This document shows, piece by piece, positions 17,901-25,715 of a stretch of DNA of 64,000 bases. Position numbers and translations under genes: made by a program. Under the pieces are notes generated by a model that saw nothing but the letters and a program-made list of their open reading frames with translations, was not told where the DNA came from and did no database searches. Position 1 is the stretch's first letter, and the number at the start of each line of letters is the position of its first letter. Source of the DNA: Brevibacterium sp. ZH18 (GTDB taxonomy: Bacteria > Actinomycetota > Actinomycetes > Actinomycetales > Brevibacteriaceae); assembly GCF_022748595.1 (NCBI RefSeq), contig NZ_JALDSX010000003.1, positions 100,462 to 164,461 of the forward strand. Reading direction: 5' to 3'.

Positions 17901-18381
17901 CGGTCGGTCGTTCGACGTGCTCGGCCTCGAGCCGACGAACCTGGCGGGGACGATCGCCTGGTGTCCGCAGGAGGCACATATCTTCCGCTCGACGGTCAGA
18001 GGAAACCTGGCGATCGCGCGGAAGGACGTCCCCACCGACGCCGAGATGGCTGCTGCGCTGAGAACGGCAGGGCTGATGGAGTGGGCGGATGCTCAAGGAC
18101 TCGACCGATGGGTCGGCGACCATGGCACTGACATCTCAGGCGGGCAACGCCAACGTCTGGCTGTGGCGAGAACTCTCCTCAGCGGGGCGGGAGTGATCGT
18201 TCTCGACGAGCCGACTGCTCATCTCGACGTGGAGACAGGGGAACGCCTCATGGCTGAGCTGCGGGAGAACCTCGGTTCGCACACAGTGGTCATGGTCACC
18301 CACGACCGTCGACTCATCGCCGACGATGACGATGTCGTCGAGGTGGGAAGTCGGGTCAGTCCCGCTTCGACCCGAACATGA
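14920..18381 (+). CDS. cydDC: CydDC fused ABC transporter for cytochrome bd assembly
   Basis: 1153 residues: two ABC exporter halves in one chain. Half 1 (about 1-530) has a membrane domain, Walker A GPSGAGKST near 368 and signature LSPGQLRRLALVR. Half 2 (about 600-1153) has Walker A GDSGSGKST near 967, signature ISGGQRQRLAVAR and VLDEPTAHLD. In E. coli CydD and CydC are separate and are needed for cytochrome bd assembly, with a role in thiol or heme export. Half 1 carries a His/Asp-rich insert (about residues 320-345) before its ATPase, and the linker contains a duplicated LTEAG. Its 3' end overlaps sepH by 26 bases, tail to tail. Confidence 0.92.
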   Translation: MTSPLGILLDLPQGRRGFVLSIFSSLARAVGIVLIAEALVRTIVGSTPVAVWVVLGLIGAALRGASLWADHSLGTSLAAANKQHLRSTILGTLLRGRGQPRMNTAVTVTRGIDGLDDYFTTVVPALSAAAVVPLTLLIRIVFTDVLSAVIIALCLPLVPVFMILIGRFTKDSTAESTTALAKLSDHLAELAEGLPVLIGLGRSKDHARRLRALSDEYHKANLATLRIAFLSSLALELIATISVALVAVVIGLRLVSGSMDLGSGLFVLLLAPECFIPLRELGSGFHASENGRDAQDRAHALIASTNPVNADMNRPIAGDHDTDVHDTAVHHTDVDGETTGNHRVVYADGTAVIWKGDISRTPGVTAVRGPSGAGKSTVLAALTGSLPVGSTTSFLPQRSAFVPQTPRVFAATIGAELDTYGLPASKRRQALLAASLPADESLATSALSPGQLRRLALVRVMHRTETGVELLVLDEPTAHLDDENAAIVLTMIAEAARRIRVVLASHDDRVQLLADEEIIPRTNALTEAGLTEAGVTASATVSVSGTSGQRAMPGPMMAGAGAIRDAGSGTQLSSVVDDLPAERSGLVGTTGEVFRRRWSSLRSSLPVFNRDMVIALLSSCASSLAAISLTAVSAWLIVEASYQPPIMILMVAIVGVRFFGLSRSVLLYLSRLKLHSAIFGSLGRLRSRLWAHFEKVGMSDRKMLTSDTALRAMVSDADDVRDLIPRTLFPPIASSLVFVAVVIAAWLLDSQSVPMFLALGILNLVALPILVIRTESALATQMRTGRNRILSLVSRALQAKTDLATNGADGRVLSWLAEAESTLEETQRTSSRNFGAAQLWLQLSTVAAAVLIAVTSSAPTEVLAVVVLMALGLGDVFSSALGAYRQLPGLGVVLDRLPAVSGQETAPALEPARPATRDGQSSETGAHRFAELALEKITVGWDEEPVLRDVDLHASRGRWTVLCGDSGSGKSTTLSVLLRFVDPWSGRYRATRDDGRSFDVLGLEPTNLAGTIAWCPQEAHIFRSTVRGNLAIARKDVPTDAEMAAALRTAGLMEWADAQGLDRWVGDHGTDISGGQRQRLAVARTLLSGAGVIVLDEPTAHLDVETGERLMAELRENLGSHTVVMVTHDRRLIADDDDVVEVGSRVSPASTRT

Positions 18382-19459
18382 TCTCGTCCCAACTGGGGAT
18401 CGAGGCGCGACTGCTCTTCTTCGACTTCGCCTTGGGCTCGCCGGAGTCCTTCGCCGCATCTCTGAACTGCGACGAATCGTCGCTGACTCCGGGCTCGTTG
18501 AGCAGCGAGAGCTGATTGTCGTCGTCGAAGGTCCCGACTTCCTGCGTCGGCTCCTGAGGGTCGTCCTCGTCGGAGGTCGTACGGGCATCGACCGCGGGAT
18601 CCTCGAACGCGAAGACCTCATCGTCGGTGGCAGCCTCCGGCTGTCCGGGTGCCGTGTGGGCTCCCTGCGGGTGAGTCTCAGGGTCCTCGGTGACTGCTCG
18701 CAGTCGAGCGCGCGGCTCGTCATCCTCTTCGTGACGACGACGCTTGCGCAGGTTCTCGAGAATGCGGCCGGTCTCAGCCTGGTGGTCGCGCGCGGCAGGA
18801 GATGTCTCAGAGGCTGTCTGCTGAGATTCAGGCGTCTCGATCTCGCCTGTGCTGTGCTGCCGTTGGGTGCCGCTTCCGTAGTTGGGGATCGGGCCGGTAT
18901 CAGTCGGGCCGGAGTCCGCCAGCCACTTCGCCTCATCGTCGATGGGCGTCAGCGACCTGCGGTAGTAGTTCCATCCCGCGGTTCGGAGCCTGTCGGCTGC
19001 GGTGAAGCTGAGCTGGATGTACCAGTTGCCGTCCTGCTGCTTCCACGCGTCCCAGTCCATCGTTTCGATGTCGACGTCGCGCATCGCCAGACGAGTCTGG
19101 CAGAGCTCGACCAGGGGAGTGGGATCGCCGTTGGGATCGTGGTCTGAGTAGATCGGATGCCGACTGGCGGTCTGCGCCATGTGGGCGCGCTCGGCCAGGG
19201 CAGGGCGCTCATAGGTGCGGACCTGCTCCGCATCGGCACCGGTGGAGGCGATGACCTCCTCGGCGCTCATTCCGCCTCGGATCATTGCCTGGATGTCTCG
19301 AGGGCGGACCGGGGAGTCCGTCTTGACGGCGGCTCTGTCCTTGCGGACGGCCGCGTACAGAGCTTCGTCGAGGGCCAATCGATACTGCAGTCCGTTTTCG
19401 TCGTTCAGCAGCAGATGAGTGCCGTCGGCGTCGACTCCGTTCAAGATCAGTTCACGCAT
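18356..19459 (-). CDS. sepH: SepH-type septation protein (DUF3071)
   Basis: 367 residues. The N-terminal DUF3071 domain (about 1-190) opens with MRELILNGVDADGTHLLL and includes the helix-turn-helix-like PRDIQAMIRGGMSAEEVIASTG. The middle is a long polar, disordered linker, and the C-terminus ends in the conserved IPSWDEIMFGSKR. SepH in Streptomyces and mycobacteria binds FtsZ and promotes Z-ring assembly. The ATG is preceded by AAGGAGCTTAAGG. It converges on cydDC, overlapping by 26 bases. Confidence 0.9.
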   Translation of the reverse strand: MRELILNGVDADGTHLLLNDENGLQYRLALDEALYAAVRKDRAAVKTDSPVRPRDIQAMIRGGMSAEEVIASTGADAEQVRTYERPALAERAHMAQTASRHPIYSDHDPNGDPTPLVELCQTRLAMRDVDIETMDWDAWKQQDGNWYIQLSFTAADRLRTAGWNYYRRSLTPIDDEAKWLADSGPTDTGPIPNYGSGTQRQHSTGEIETPESQQTASETSPAARDHQAETGRILENLRKRRRHEEDDEPRARLRAVTEDPETHPQGAHTAPGQPEAATDDEVFAFEDPAVDARTTSDEDDPQEPTQEVGTFDDDNQLSLLNEPGVSDDSSQFRDAAKDSGEPKAKSKKSSRASIPSWDEIMFGSKRD

Positions 19460-19687
19460 GCCTTAAGCTCCTTAATCGCGTCTCATCTTGAATCGTGTCA
19501 CGTCCGATGCCCCGAGCGGGGCAGATTTGCACGCGAGTCGCGAAAACTCCGGCCCGTTCGCGCCGGTGGACGACGATTCGGTCCGTCAGGATGCTCGAAG
19601 ACGCTGCGGCGTCTGAACAGTGAGTGGATCCGGCTCATTGGGCGGACAACGGGCGCAAGGTCTCTACAGACTGTAAAATCGGCAATT

Positions 19688-20794
19688 ATGAATACGACTG
19701 CGCCCATTGACACCCTCGTCCTCATGTCGTTCGGGGGACCCGAGGCTCCAGAAGAAGTTGTCCCATTCCTCAAGAACGTCACCGCCGGCCGCGGGATTCC
19801 GGAGGAGCGACTCGAAGAGGTCGGTGAGCATTACTACGGTTTCGGCGGAAAGTCGCCCATCAACGATCAGAACCGCGCGCTCCTGCAGGCGCTGAGGGAC
19901 GAGCTCGACCGACGCGAGATCGACCTCCCCCTGATCTGGGGAAACCGCAACTGGGAGCCGTACCTGACCGATGAAGTGAGGTCGGAGGCAAAACAGGGTC
20001 GGACCCGGTTCCTGTCGATCGACACCTCTGCCTACTCCTCCTACTCGTCCTGTCGGCAGTATCGCGAGGACTTCGCGAAGACGATCGACGAGCTGAACGC
20101 CGAAGGCACGTCCGTGTCGATCGATAAGATCAGGCAGTTCTTCAACCATCCTGCCTACGCCGAGGCGTGTGCGATTCATCTCAAAGATGGTTTGGCCGAC
20201 TTCACCGAGCAGGTCGGAGCGTTGGACGGTGCTCAGCATCGGATCCTCTTCGTCACCCACTCGATCCCCACTGTCATGCAGGAAGCGTCTGCGGTCGCAA
20301 CGATCGGCTACCAAGCCCAGCATGAGGAGCTGATGGCCCACCTCCTCGGCGGTCTATCCGAGTCCGAGCGACTGCCCGCCGAGCTGGTGTACTGCTCGCG
20401 GTCCGGTTCGCCGGAGGTTCCCTGGCTCGAACCGGACGTCAACGACCGGATGCGAGAGCTTGCTGCAGACGGGGTGACCGGAGTGATTCTGGTTCCCATC
20501 GGATTCATCTCCGACCATATGGAGGTCGCCTTCGACCTCGACACCGAGGCCAAGGAGACTGCTGACGAGCTCGATTTCGCATTCACTCGTGTGGCCACGG
20601 TGGGTACGCACCCGGTGTTCGTCGCTGGTCTCGTCGACCTGGTCGAGGAGCGTCTGGCTCAGCTGCGTGGGGACGACGTGTCGGCTCCGACCATTCCGGG
20701 TGCGACTGCGCTGGTCCCCGGCAGCGGTGCCTGCAGCATCGAATGCTGCCGAGGTCGCATCGAACGGGCGACTCTGCCGAACTGGCCCGCCTGA
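19688..20794 (+). CDS. hemH: Coproporphyrin ferrochelatase
   Basis: 368 residues, starting at the ATG of MNTTAPIDTLVLMSFGGPE. The family inserts Fe2+ into coproporphyrin III (CpfC) in Gram-positive bacteria. Visible are LMSFGGPEAPEEVVPFL, a YGFGGKSPIN loop, the VTHSIPTVM segment with the catalytic-region His, and PIGFISDHMEVAFDLD with the metal-site Glu. It lies about 16 kb from hemE-cgoX-chdC, which supply the rest of the route. Two Cys near the C-terminus (CSIECC) match actinobacterial ferrochelatases that carry a [2Fe-2S] cluster. Confidence 0.94.
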   Translation: MNTTAPIDTLVLMSFGGPEAPEEVVPFLKNVTAGRGIPEERLEEVGEHYYGFGGKSPINDQNRALLQALRDELDRREIDLPLIWGNRNWEPYLTDEVRSEAKQGRTRFLSIDTSAYSSYSSCRQYREDFAKTIDELNAEGTSVSIDKIRQFFNHPAYAEACAIHLKDGLADFTEQVGALDGAQHRILFVTHSIPTVMQEASAVATIGYQAQHEELMAHLLGGLSESERLPAELVYCSRSGSPEVPWLEPDVNDRMRELAADGVTGVILVPIGFISDHMEVAFDLDTEAKETADELDFAFTRVATVGTHPVFVAGLVDLVEERLAQLRGDDVSAPTIPGATALVPGSGACSIECCRGRIERATLPNWPA

Positions 20795-20904
20795 CACCTG
20801 ACAGCGGCGTCTGACCCCTGACGGCTGCGCCTGACGCCTGACCCCTGACGGCTGCGTCTGACGCCTGACAGCTGAGCCTGACGCTTAAGGCCTGACAGCT
20901 GCGC
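20791..20904 (+). repeat. 20-bp degenerate tandem repeat starting on the hemH stop
   Basis: Units of about 20 bp built on CTGACNCCTGACAGCTGCG run from 20791 (whose TGA is the hemH stop) through about 20904, roughly five copies with small insertions. CAGCTG palindromes recur. Every unit has TGA twice. Confidence 0.8.
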
Positions 20905-20930
20905 CCAACGCCAGACTCGTGAATTGATAG

Positions 20931-20964
20931 TCCCTCCTCTGCAGTTTCTGCAGGGAGGGATTTT
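20931..20964 (+). terminator. Intrinsic terminator after hemH
   Basis: A 13-bp stem (5' arm 20931-20944, 3' arm 20948-20960, one bulged T) closes on TTT and is followed by TTTTC. It lies just after the hemH repeat array. Confidence 0.85.
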
Positions 20965-21012
20965 CGATGTCTGGCGGCGGAGCCGTCGAGCAGTGCGCGG
21001 AGGAGTCGGCGT

Positions 21013-21240
21013 TCAGGCCTCTTCTGCGTCCACAATGATCGGAATGGCTCCGGTTTCGGCTTTGATGACTTCGGCGATGGGTCCGGTGTCGACATCATTG
21101 CGATCGGCGAGCTGGAGGAGGCTCTCCAGATCGTCGATGAGATTCTCGACGAGGTAATCGTCCCCGGCGGACCTGGCCTCGTGGAGGCGATGGCGGACAT
21201 CATCGATTCTGGTGTCGAGCTGATTTGCGAATTCACTCAT
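21013..21240 (-). CDS. Small helical protein, unknown function
   Basis: 75 residues from ATG at 21240 with AGGAAGGA about 10 bases upstream; a longer reading to 21306 lacks a better site. The sequence (QLDTRIDDVRHRLHEA, VENLIDDLESLLQLA) predicts two amphipathic helices, possibly a coiled coil, and an acidic C-terminus. I do not recognise a family. It sits between hemH and the DUF4193 gene, on the opposite strand to both. Confidence 0.65.
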   Translation of the reverse strand: MSEFANQLDTRIDDVRHRLHEARSAGDDYLVENLIDDLESLLQLADRNDVDTGPIAEVIKAETGAIPIIVDAEEA

Positions 21241-21526
21241 CGTGCATTCGTCCTTCCTCGGGTCGGCCTTCACGGGGGAGGCGATCCCAGTTTCATTCAC
21301 CGACAAGGCTCATCGGCTCTATTGGACTCATTGTATTCTCGCAGAGCTTTTCGAGAGTCTAATGTGTGGACCGTCACGAGAGGAAACATGCGTGATGAGA
21401 ATCACTGTGCACATTGACGATCTGATCTTGCCAATGGTAGCCATACAGTGCACAATGCTGGGGACACGTTTGGCGAGACGGATTGAAAATCCTTTTTGCA
21501 CACCCGACAGAGAGCGATGAGGCCAC

Positions 21527-21826
21527 ATGGCAACTGATTACGATGCACCTCGTAAGCAAGACGACGAAATCAAGAGCGACTCGATAGAGCAGCTCAAGGC
21601 TCAACGCTCGCAGGCGCAGGCAAGCAAGATCGACGAAGACGAAACCGCTGTAGCGGAAGGATTTGAGCTGCCCGGCGCGGATCTGTCGAACGAAGAGCTC
21701 TCCGTTCGCGTGCTCCCGAAGCAGAACGACGAATTCACCTGCATGGAATGCTTCCTCGTCAGGCACCGTTCACAGCTGGCAACCGAAGCGGGTGGAGTTC
21801 CCATCTGCACGGACTGTGCAAGCTGA
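21527..21826 (+). CDS. DUF4193 family protein
   Basis: 99 residues opening with MATDYDAPRKQDDE, characteristic of DUF4193 (mycobacterial Rv2699c). A helical, charged N-terminal half is followed by two Cys pairs, CMEC near 72-75 and CTDC near 95-98, which suggests a small zinc-binding fold. Function is unknown; the family keeps the same place near sigA and dut in many Actinomycetota, as here. A clean terminator follows directly. Confidence 0.93.
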   Translation: MATDYDAPRKQDDEIKSDSIEQLKAQRSQAQASKIDEDETAVAEGFELPGADLSNEELSVRVLPKQNDEFTCMECFLVRHRSQLATEAGGVPICTDCAS

Positions 21827-21849
21827 AACATCTGTCGGACGATACACGA

Positions 21850-21875
21850 ACGCGCCCTTGTCGGGGCGCGTTTTT
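21850..21875 (+). terminator. Intrinsic terminator after the DUF4193 gene
   Basis: ACGCGCCC pairs with GGGCGCGT across a short TTGTCG loop and runs into a T5 tract (21871-21875). Confidence 0.92.
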
Positions 21876-21881
21876 GTTGCC

Positions 21882-21965
21882 CGAATACCGGGCCGTGTTA
21901 ACCGCATACCGGGCCGTGGAGCCCGAATCCCGGGCCGTGTTGCCCTGATGCCGGGCCGGCTCAGC
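21882..21965 (-). repeat. 21-bp tandem repeat, four units, carrying the DUF3093 stop
   Basis: Units at 21882-21902, 21903-21923, 21924-21944 and 21945-21965 share the core CCGGGCCGTG. The DUF3093 stop (21961-21963) is in the last unit, so the array extends downstream of that minus-strand gene toward the DUF4193 terminator. The unit is a multiple of 3. Confidence 0.9.
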
Positions 21966-22416
21966 GGTTGAGCGCGGCTGCGAACTCGACCGGATTCCGG
22001 CTCGAGATCAGCCAATAGGGCGTCGGATCAGTGGTGTCATCGATGTTGATCCTCACCGCGCATTTGGCCCACGGGCGAATCAAGAGGAAGGCACGAGCGT
22101 CGAGGCCGGTTCCGCGAGCCTCACGGGCACCCTCGGCGTCGTAGCCGATGGCGTCGGTGATGTACTGGCGATCGATGTGAGCGTCGCCGACGAAGAGTTG
22201 CCTCTCCGTCACGATGATGGAGTAGCCCATTGAGCGCAGCCACCACGCGAGGATGATGAAGCTGACCACGGGGAGGATGACGATACCGAGCTTCCACACG
22301 GGAAGGACCATGAGAGCAGTCGACGCTGCAGCGAGCACGATGAGCGCCCACATGCCGATGGAGGGACGGAGCTTCTCCGTGTAGATCACGTGTGTATCGG
22401 GTTGAGTCGTTGCCAT
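21961..22416 (-). CDS. DUF3093 membrane protein
   Basis: 151 residues with two membrane helices (about 21-41 and 44-62), followed by a soluble beta-rich part resembling a bacterial PH-like fold. It matches DUF3093 (mycobacterial Rv2698), function unknown. GGGAGA precedes the ATG. It is divergent from dut, and the 64 bases between them hold the dut promoter. Confidence 0.88.
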   Translation of the reverse strand: MATTQPDTHVIYTEKLRPSIGMWALIVLAAASTALMVLPVWKLGIVILPVVSFIILAWWLRSMGYSIIVTERQLFVGDAHIDRQYITDAIGYDAEGAREARGTGLDARAFLLIRPWAKCAVRINIDDTTDPTPYWLISSRNPVEFAAALNR

Positions 22417-22442
22417 GGTGCCATTCTCCCATAGGAGATTTT

Positions 22443-22472
22443 TTGGAAGCGCTCAGGCTAGAGCGTTAGAGT
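22443..22472 (+). promoter_or_regulatory. dut promoter giving a leaderless transcript
   Basis: TTGGAA (22443-22448), 18 bases, TAGAGT (22467-22472). Eight bases then lead directly to the GTG start, and no ribosome site is seen, so transcription probably begins at or next to the start codon. Confidence 0.6.
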
Positions 22473-22480
22473 GCATCTTT

Positions 22481-22954
22481 GTGACGGAAACCCTGAAGAT
22501 TGACCTCAAACTGCTCGATACCGGTATGACGCTGCCGTCCTACGCGCATGCGACGGACGCGGGAGCAGACCTGTGCTCTGCGATCGACTTCGTTCTCGAG
22601 CCCTTCGAGCGCAGAGTCGTCCCGACCGGAATCGCGATAGCGCTGCCGCTGGGACATGCGGGATTCGTTCACCCCCGATCCGGCCTCTCCAGCAAGCACG
22701 GAGTCACCGTGATCAACGCTCCCGGCACGATCGACGCCGGGTACCGAGGCGAGATCAAAGTGCCTCTGATCAACCTCGACGCGCATTCTCCGCTGCGCAT
22801 CTCGCGCGGCGACCGCATCGCCCAACTGGTGATCCAAGAAATCAAGCAAGCCGACTTCACCCTGGTCGAGTCCCTGGAGGACAGCGACCGTGGTGCAGGC
22901 GGGTTCGGCTCCACTGGTGGAGTCGAAGCCGGACTGACCGAGAAAGAAGTGTGA
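22481..22954 (+). CDS. dut: dUTP diphosphatase
   Basis: 157 residues from GTG, a usual trimeric dUTPase length. All five motifs are visible: ATDAGADL, PRSGLSSKHGV, GTIDAGYRGEI, RGDRIAQLVI and the C-terminal RGAGGFGSTGG. It hydrolyses dUTP to dUMP, keeping uracil out of DNA and feeding thymidylate synthesis. The start lacks a ribosome site but lies 8 bases from a -10 element, as expected for a leaderless message. DUF3710 follows after 6 bases in the same unit. Confidence 0.96.
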   Translation: MTETLKIDLKLLDTGMTLPSYAHATDAGADLCSAIDFVLEPFERRVVPTGIAIALPLGHAGFVHPRSGLSSKHGVTVINAPGTIDAGYRGEIKVPLINLDAHSPLRISRGDRIAQLVIQEIKQADFTLVESLEDSDRGAGGFGSTGGVEAGLTEKEV

Positions 22955-22960
22955 TCGATC

Positions 22961-23863
22961 ATGGGACTGTTCTCACGATTCTCCAAGAAGTCCTCGGCCG
23001 AGGCGAAGACCGCGGACACTGTCACAGACGATGAGCTGAGTCAGGACTCGGAGCTCGCGAAGTCAGCCGAGACCGACTCGGTCGAGGCCGATAACCTCGA
23101 CTCAGACGACGCCGACCTCGATGGGATCACCCCGGGTGAGACGGACTCCGATGTCGACGATGTTGATGACTCCGATGACTCTGATGACTCCGACGACACC
23201 GAGGAGCTCGACGAAGAGACTCTGCTCGAGAAGTCCGCTCCGTACGACCGTTCGGAAAAGGGCCCCTTCGACGCCGCCGAAGATCCTCCGGAGCTCAACC
23301 GGCTCGATCTCGGCGCACTGAAGGTCCCTGTCGTCGACGGTATGCAGGTTCGACTCGACACCGATGACGAGTCCGAACGTGTCCTGGCCGTGACGCTCAT
23401 CCACGAAGGCGGCGGCGTACAGCTGCAGGCGTTCGCCACTCCGCGCTCTGAAGGGCTGTGGAACACGGTCCGCAAACAGTTGTCGGACAGTGTCACCTCC
23501 CAGGGCGGCGAAGCGTCGGAGCTGCACACATCGCTCGGCAGGGAACTCGCCGTCGAGGTGCCTGCCAAGACCGAAGACGGTCGTCCCGGCAAGCGAGCCA
23601 TGCGGTTCGCCGGTGTCGACGGTCCACGGTGGTTCGTCCGGGCAGTCTTCTCAGGCAAGGCCGTCACCGACGAAGAGATCCGCGCCGAGCTGAGTGCGCT
23701 CGTTCGCGGCGTCATCGTCGACCGCGGGCAGGAAGCGATGGCCCCGCGCGAACTCATCGTGCTCACTGCGCCTCAGGTCGGTGGGGATGCGGAGTCCGAG
23801 GACGAGGACAAGGACGATCTTAATCCGTTCGAACGCGGCCCCGAGATCACCGAAGTCCGCTGA
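22961..23863 (+). CDS. DUF3710 family protein
   Basis: 300 residues. The first ~95 are very acidic with repeated Asp/Ser (a run of DSD-type repeats near 67-75), and the conserved DUF3710 domain covers about 110-270 (DLGALKVPVVDGMQVRLD onward, GPRWFVRAVFSG). Function is unknown; it corresponds to mycobacterial Rv2696c and keeps its place after dut. The gene is followed by the OB-fold gene after 5 bases, so dut, this gene and the next are one unit. Confidence 0.9.
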   Translation: MGLFSRFSKKSSAEAKTADTVTDDELSQDSELAKSAETDSVEADNLDSDDADLDGITPGETDSDVDDVDDSDDSDDSDDTEELDEETLLEKSAPYDRSEKGPFDAAEDPPELNRLDLGALKVPVVDGMQVRLDTDDESERVLAVTLIHEGGGVQLQAFATPRSEGLWNTVRKQLSDSVTSQGGEASELHTSLGRELAVEVPAKTEDGRPGKRAMRFAGVDGPRWFVRAVFSGKAVTDEEIRAELSALVRGVIVDRGQEAMAPRELIVLTAPQVGGDAESEDEDKDDLNPFERGPEITEVR

Positions 23864-23868
23864 TCCCG

Positions 23869-24243
23869 ATGCTGGATCACCTCACACGCCTCGTGCGTGA
23901 CTTCGGTTCACGGGATGCCGAAGCCCGAGCCGATCTGCGGCTCGTCAGCCAGATCCCCGGGGTCGTCAGCGTCGAAGACGTCAAAGCCCGACAGATGACT
24001 CGCATCGCCGGAGTCGTCAGCTCCGTGACTCGTTCATGCAGCGGCGACAGTCCTCGCTTGCACATCGCCGTCGCCGACGGCACCGGCGAGGTCCACGCAC
24101 AGTTCCTCGGGCGCCGCGAGATCAGCGGCATCAGGCCCGGTGCACTCATCATTCTCGAAGGTCGATTCTGTGAAGACGACGGAGCGCTCAACGCCCATAA
24201 TCCCGTCTACGAACTGATCCAGACCCGCGACGACGGCGAATAG
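23869..24243 (+). CDS. OB-fold nucleic-acid-binding domain protein
   Basis: 124 residues. A helical start (LDHLTRLVRDFG) is followed by one OB-fold of the tRNA_anti/RecG wedge type (ARQMTRIAGVVSSVT, LHIAVADGTGEVHAQFLG, PGALIILEGRF). It matches the small actinobacterial OB-fold protein found between DUF3710 and the TrkA genes (Rv2694c-like). The usual DUF3159 gene between this and trkA is absent here. Function unknown. Confidence 0.8.
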   Translation: MLDHLTRLVRDFGSRDAEARADLRLVSQIPGVVSVEDVKARQMTRIAGVVSSVTRSCSGDSPRLHIAVADGTGEVHAQFLGRREISGIRPGALIILEGRFCEDDGALNAHNPVYELIQTRDDGE

Positions 24244-24249
24244 GTCCTT

Positions 24250-24357
24250 GCCAGCCTGTCGACAGCGCAGCGTCAGGTCTTGAACGTCAGCCTGTCGACA
24301 GCGCAGAGTCAGTTCTTGAACGTCAGCCTGTCGACAGTGCAGCGTCAGCTCTCGGAC
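24250..24357 (-). repeat. 36-bp tandem repeat, three units, carrying the trkA stop
   Basis: Units at 24250-24285, 24286-24321 and 24322-24357. The third covers the trkA (minus) stop at 24345-24347; the other two lie in the short gap to the convergent OB-fold gene. Each contains the palindrome CTGTCGACAG. The unit is a multiple of 3, so the stop recurs in frame. Confidence 0.92.
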
Positions 24358-25010
24358 GCCTGCAGGAGGCTGAGCAGCGCCCCCTCCTGATCAGGGGAGG
24401 ACAGGAAGAACAGTTCGTCTCCGGCCTCGATGACATCGTCGGCGCTGGGAGCGAAGGCCCGCGAATTGCGGATGATCGCCACCAGGACCGTATCGACGGG
24501 GAACGTGATGTTCCCGACCCTGGCGGCCACGAGCTCGGCCGATTCGTGCACGGTGAACTCCATCAGACCCGCTTGGCCGCGTTCGAAGCTCATCAGGTGC
24601 ACGAGGCCGCCCACCTCGACGGCCTCTTCGACCAGGGCAGTCATCAGACGCGGCGTCGAGACGGCCACGTCGACTCCCCAGTTGTCGTCGAAGAGCCACT
24701 CGTTCTTCGGGTTGTTCACCCGTGAGACCGTCCGCGGGACACCGAACTCGGTCTTAGCCAACAGCGACAGGACGAGGTTCGTCTTGTCATCTCCGGTGGC
24801 TGCGACGACGACGTCGGCCTCTTCGAGTTTGGCTTCACCGAGACCGGCGAGCTCGCACGCATCGGAGAGCAGCCATTCGGCGCCGGGGATCCGCTCGTGT
24901 CCCAGGGCGTCCTTGTTCTGGTCGATGAGCAGGACCGTGTGGTTCTTGTCGATGAGCTCGCGGGCCACCGATCGGCCGACGGATCCGGCTCCGGCGATGA
25001 CGACTCTCAT
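24345..25010 (-). CDS. TrkA/RCK potassium channel regulator (CeoC-like)
   Basis: 221 residues: RCK_N Rossmann domain (about 1-130; MRVVIAGAGSVGRSVAREL, then D-Q-N at the nucleotide-binding strand) and RCK_C (about 140-221). RCK proteins bind NAD(H) or ATP and gate K+ transporters at the membrane. GGAGGAAGA precedes its ATG, which overlaps the stop of the upstream RCK gene (ATGA). The pair corresponds to mycobacterial ceoC/ceoB. No TrkH/KtrB pore is here; the KimA-like gene is the likely partner. Confidence 0.88.
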   Translation of the reverse strand: MRVVIAGAGSVGRSVARELIDKNHTVLLIDQNKDALGHERIPGAEWLLSDACELAGLGEAKLEEADVVVAATGDDKTNLVLSLLAKTEFGVPRTVSRVNNPKNEWLFDDNWGVDVAVSTPRLMTALVEEAVEVGGLVHLMSFERGQAGLMEFTVHESAELVAARVGNITFPVDTVLVAIIRNSRAFAPSADDVIEAGDELFFLSSPDQEGALLSLLQASES

Positions 25011-25678
25011 TCTTCCTCCATAGCTCGCACGGGCTGGTCCAGGATCTTCTCGATCTCGCCGAGGCGGTCCACCGGACACATGAGATGGACGAGGTCCCCG
25101 TCCTGGAGGAGGAGATCCTCATGCGCCACGATGCCCTCGGACAGCCGGGTGACGTAGGCGACGCGGGCCTTGGTCCGCTTCTCGATGTCCTTGATCGGTC
25201 GGGCCACCCACCCCGGATCGAGGTGCACCTCGGCGAGGACGAGATTGCCCGAGGGCTCACGGAACTCGGTGATCGAGCCCTGAGGGACGAGCTTGCGCAT
25301 GACCTGATCAGCAGTCCACCGCACGGTGGGAACGGTCGGAATGCCCAGGCGTTCGAAGACCTGAGCGCGGTTGGGGTCGTAGATGCGTGCCGCCACATTG
25401 GCGACTCCGAAGGTCTCGCGAGCGACACGCGCGGCGAGGATGTTGGAATTGTCTCCGCTGGAGACAGCTGCGAACGCATAGGCATCCGCAGTCTTCGCCT
25501 GAGTCAGCGTCTCCCTGTCGAAGCCGACTCCGGTGATCGTCGAACCGCTGAATTCCCGGCCGAGTTTGAGGAACGCATCGGGGTCACGGTCGACCACAGC
25601 GACGGAGTGGCCATTCGCGTCGAGCGCTTTGGCCAAGGACGCTCCGACTCGGCCGCAGCCCATAATCACGAAGTGCAT
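25007..25678 (-). CDS. TrkA/RCK potassium channel regulator (CeoB-like)
   Basis: 223 residues from ATG at 25678 with GAGAGG upstream. RCK_N (MHFVIMGCGRVGASLAKAL, then VVDRDPDAF) is followed by RCK_C. It is about as long as its neighbour and translationally coupled to it, so the two probably form a mixed octameric ring. It is divergent from the KimA-like transporter, with only 37 bases between the start codons, so both promoters overlap. Confidence 0.88.
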   Translation of the reverse strand: MHFVIMGCGRVGASLAKALDANGHSVAVVDRDPDAFLKLGREFSGSTITGVGFDRETLTQAKTADAYAFAAVSSGDNSNILAARVARETFGVANVAARIYDPNRAQVFERLGIPTVPTVRWTADQVMRKLVPQGSITEFREPSGNLVLAEVHLDPGWVARPIKDIEKRTKARVAYVTRLSEGIVAHEDLLLQDGDLVHLMCPVDRLGEIEKILDQPVRAMEEE

Positions 25679-25701
25679 GGGTATTCCTCTCCGCATTGAT
25701 C

Positions 25702-25707
25702 TACCAT
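25702..25707 (+). promoter_or_regulatory. -10 element of the KimA-like gene, probable leaderless start
   Basis: TACCAT at 25702-25707 lies 8 bases before GTG at 25716, and there is no ribosome site before either GTG (25710 or 25716). A clear -35 is not seen. Confidence 0.4.
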
Positions 25708-25715
25708 TGGTGCCC

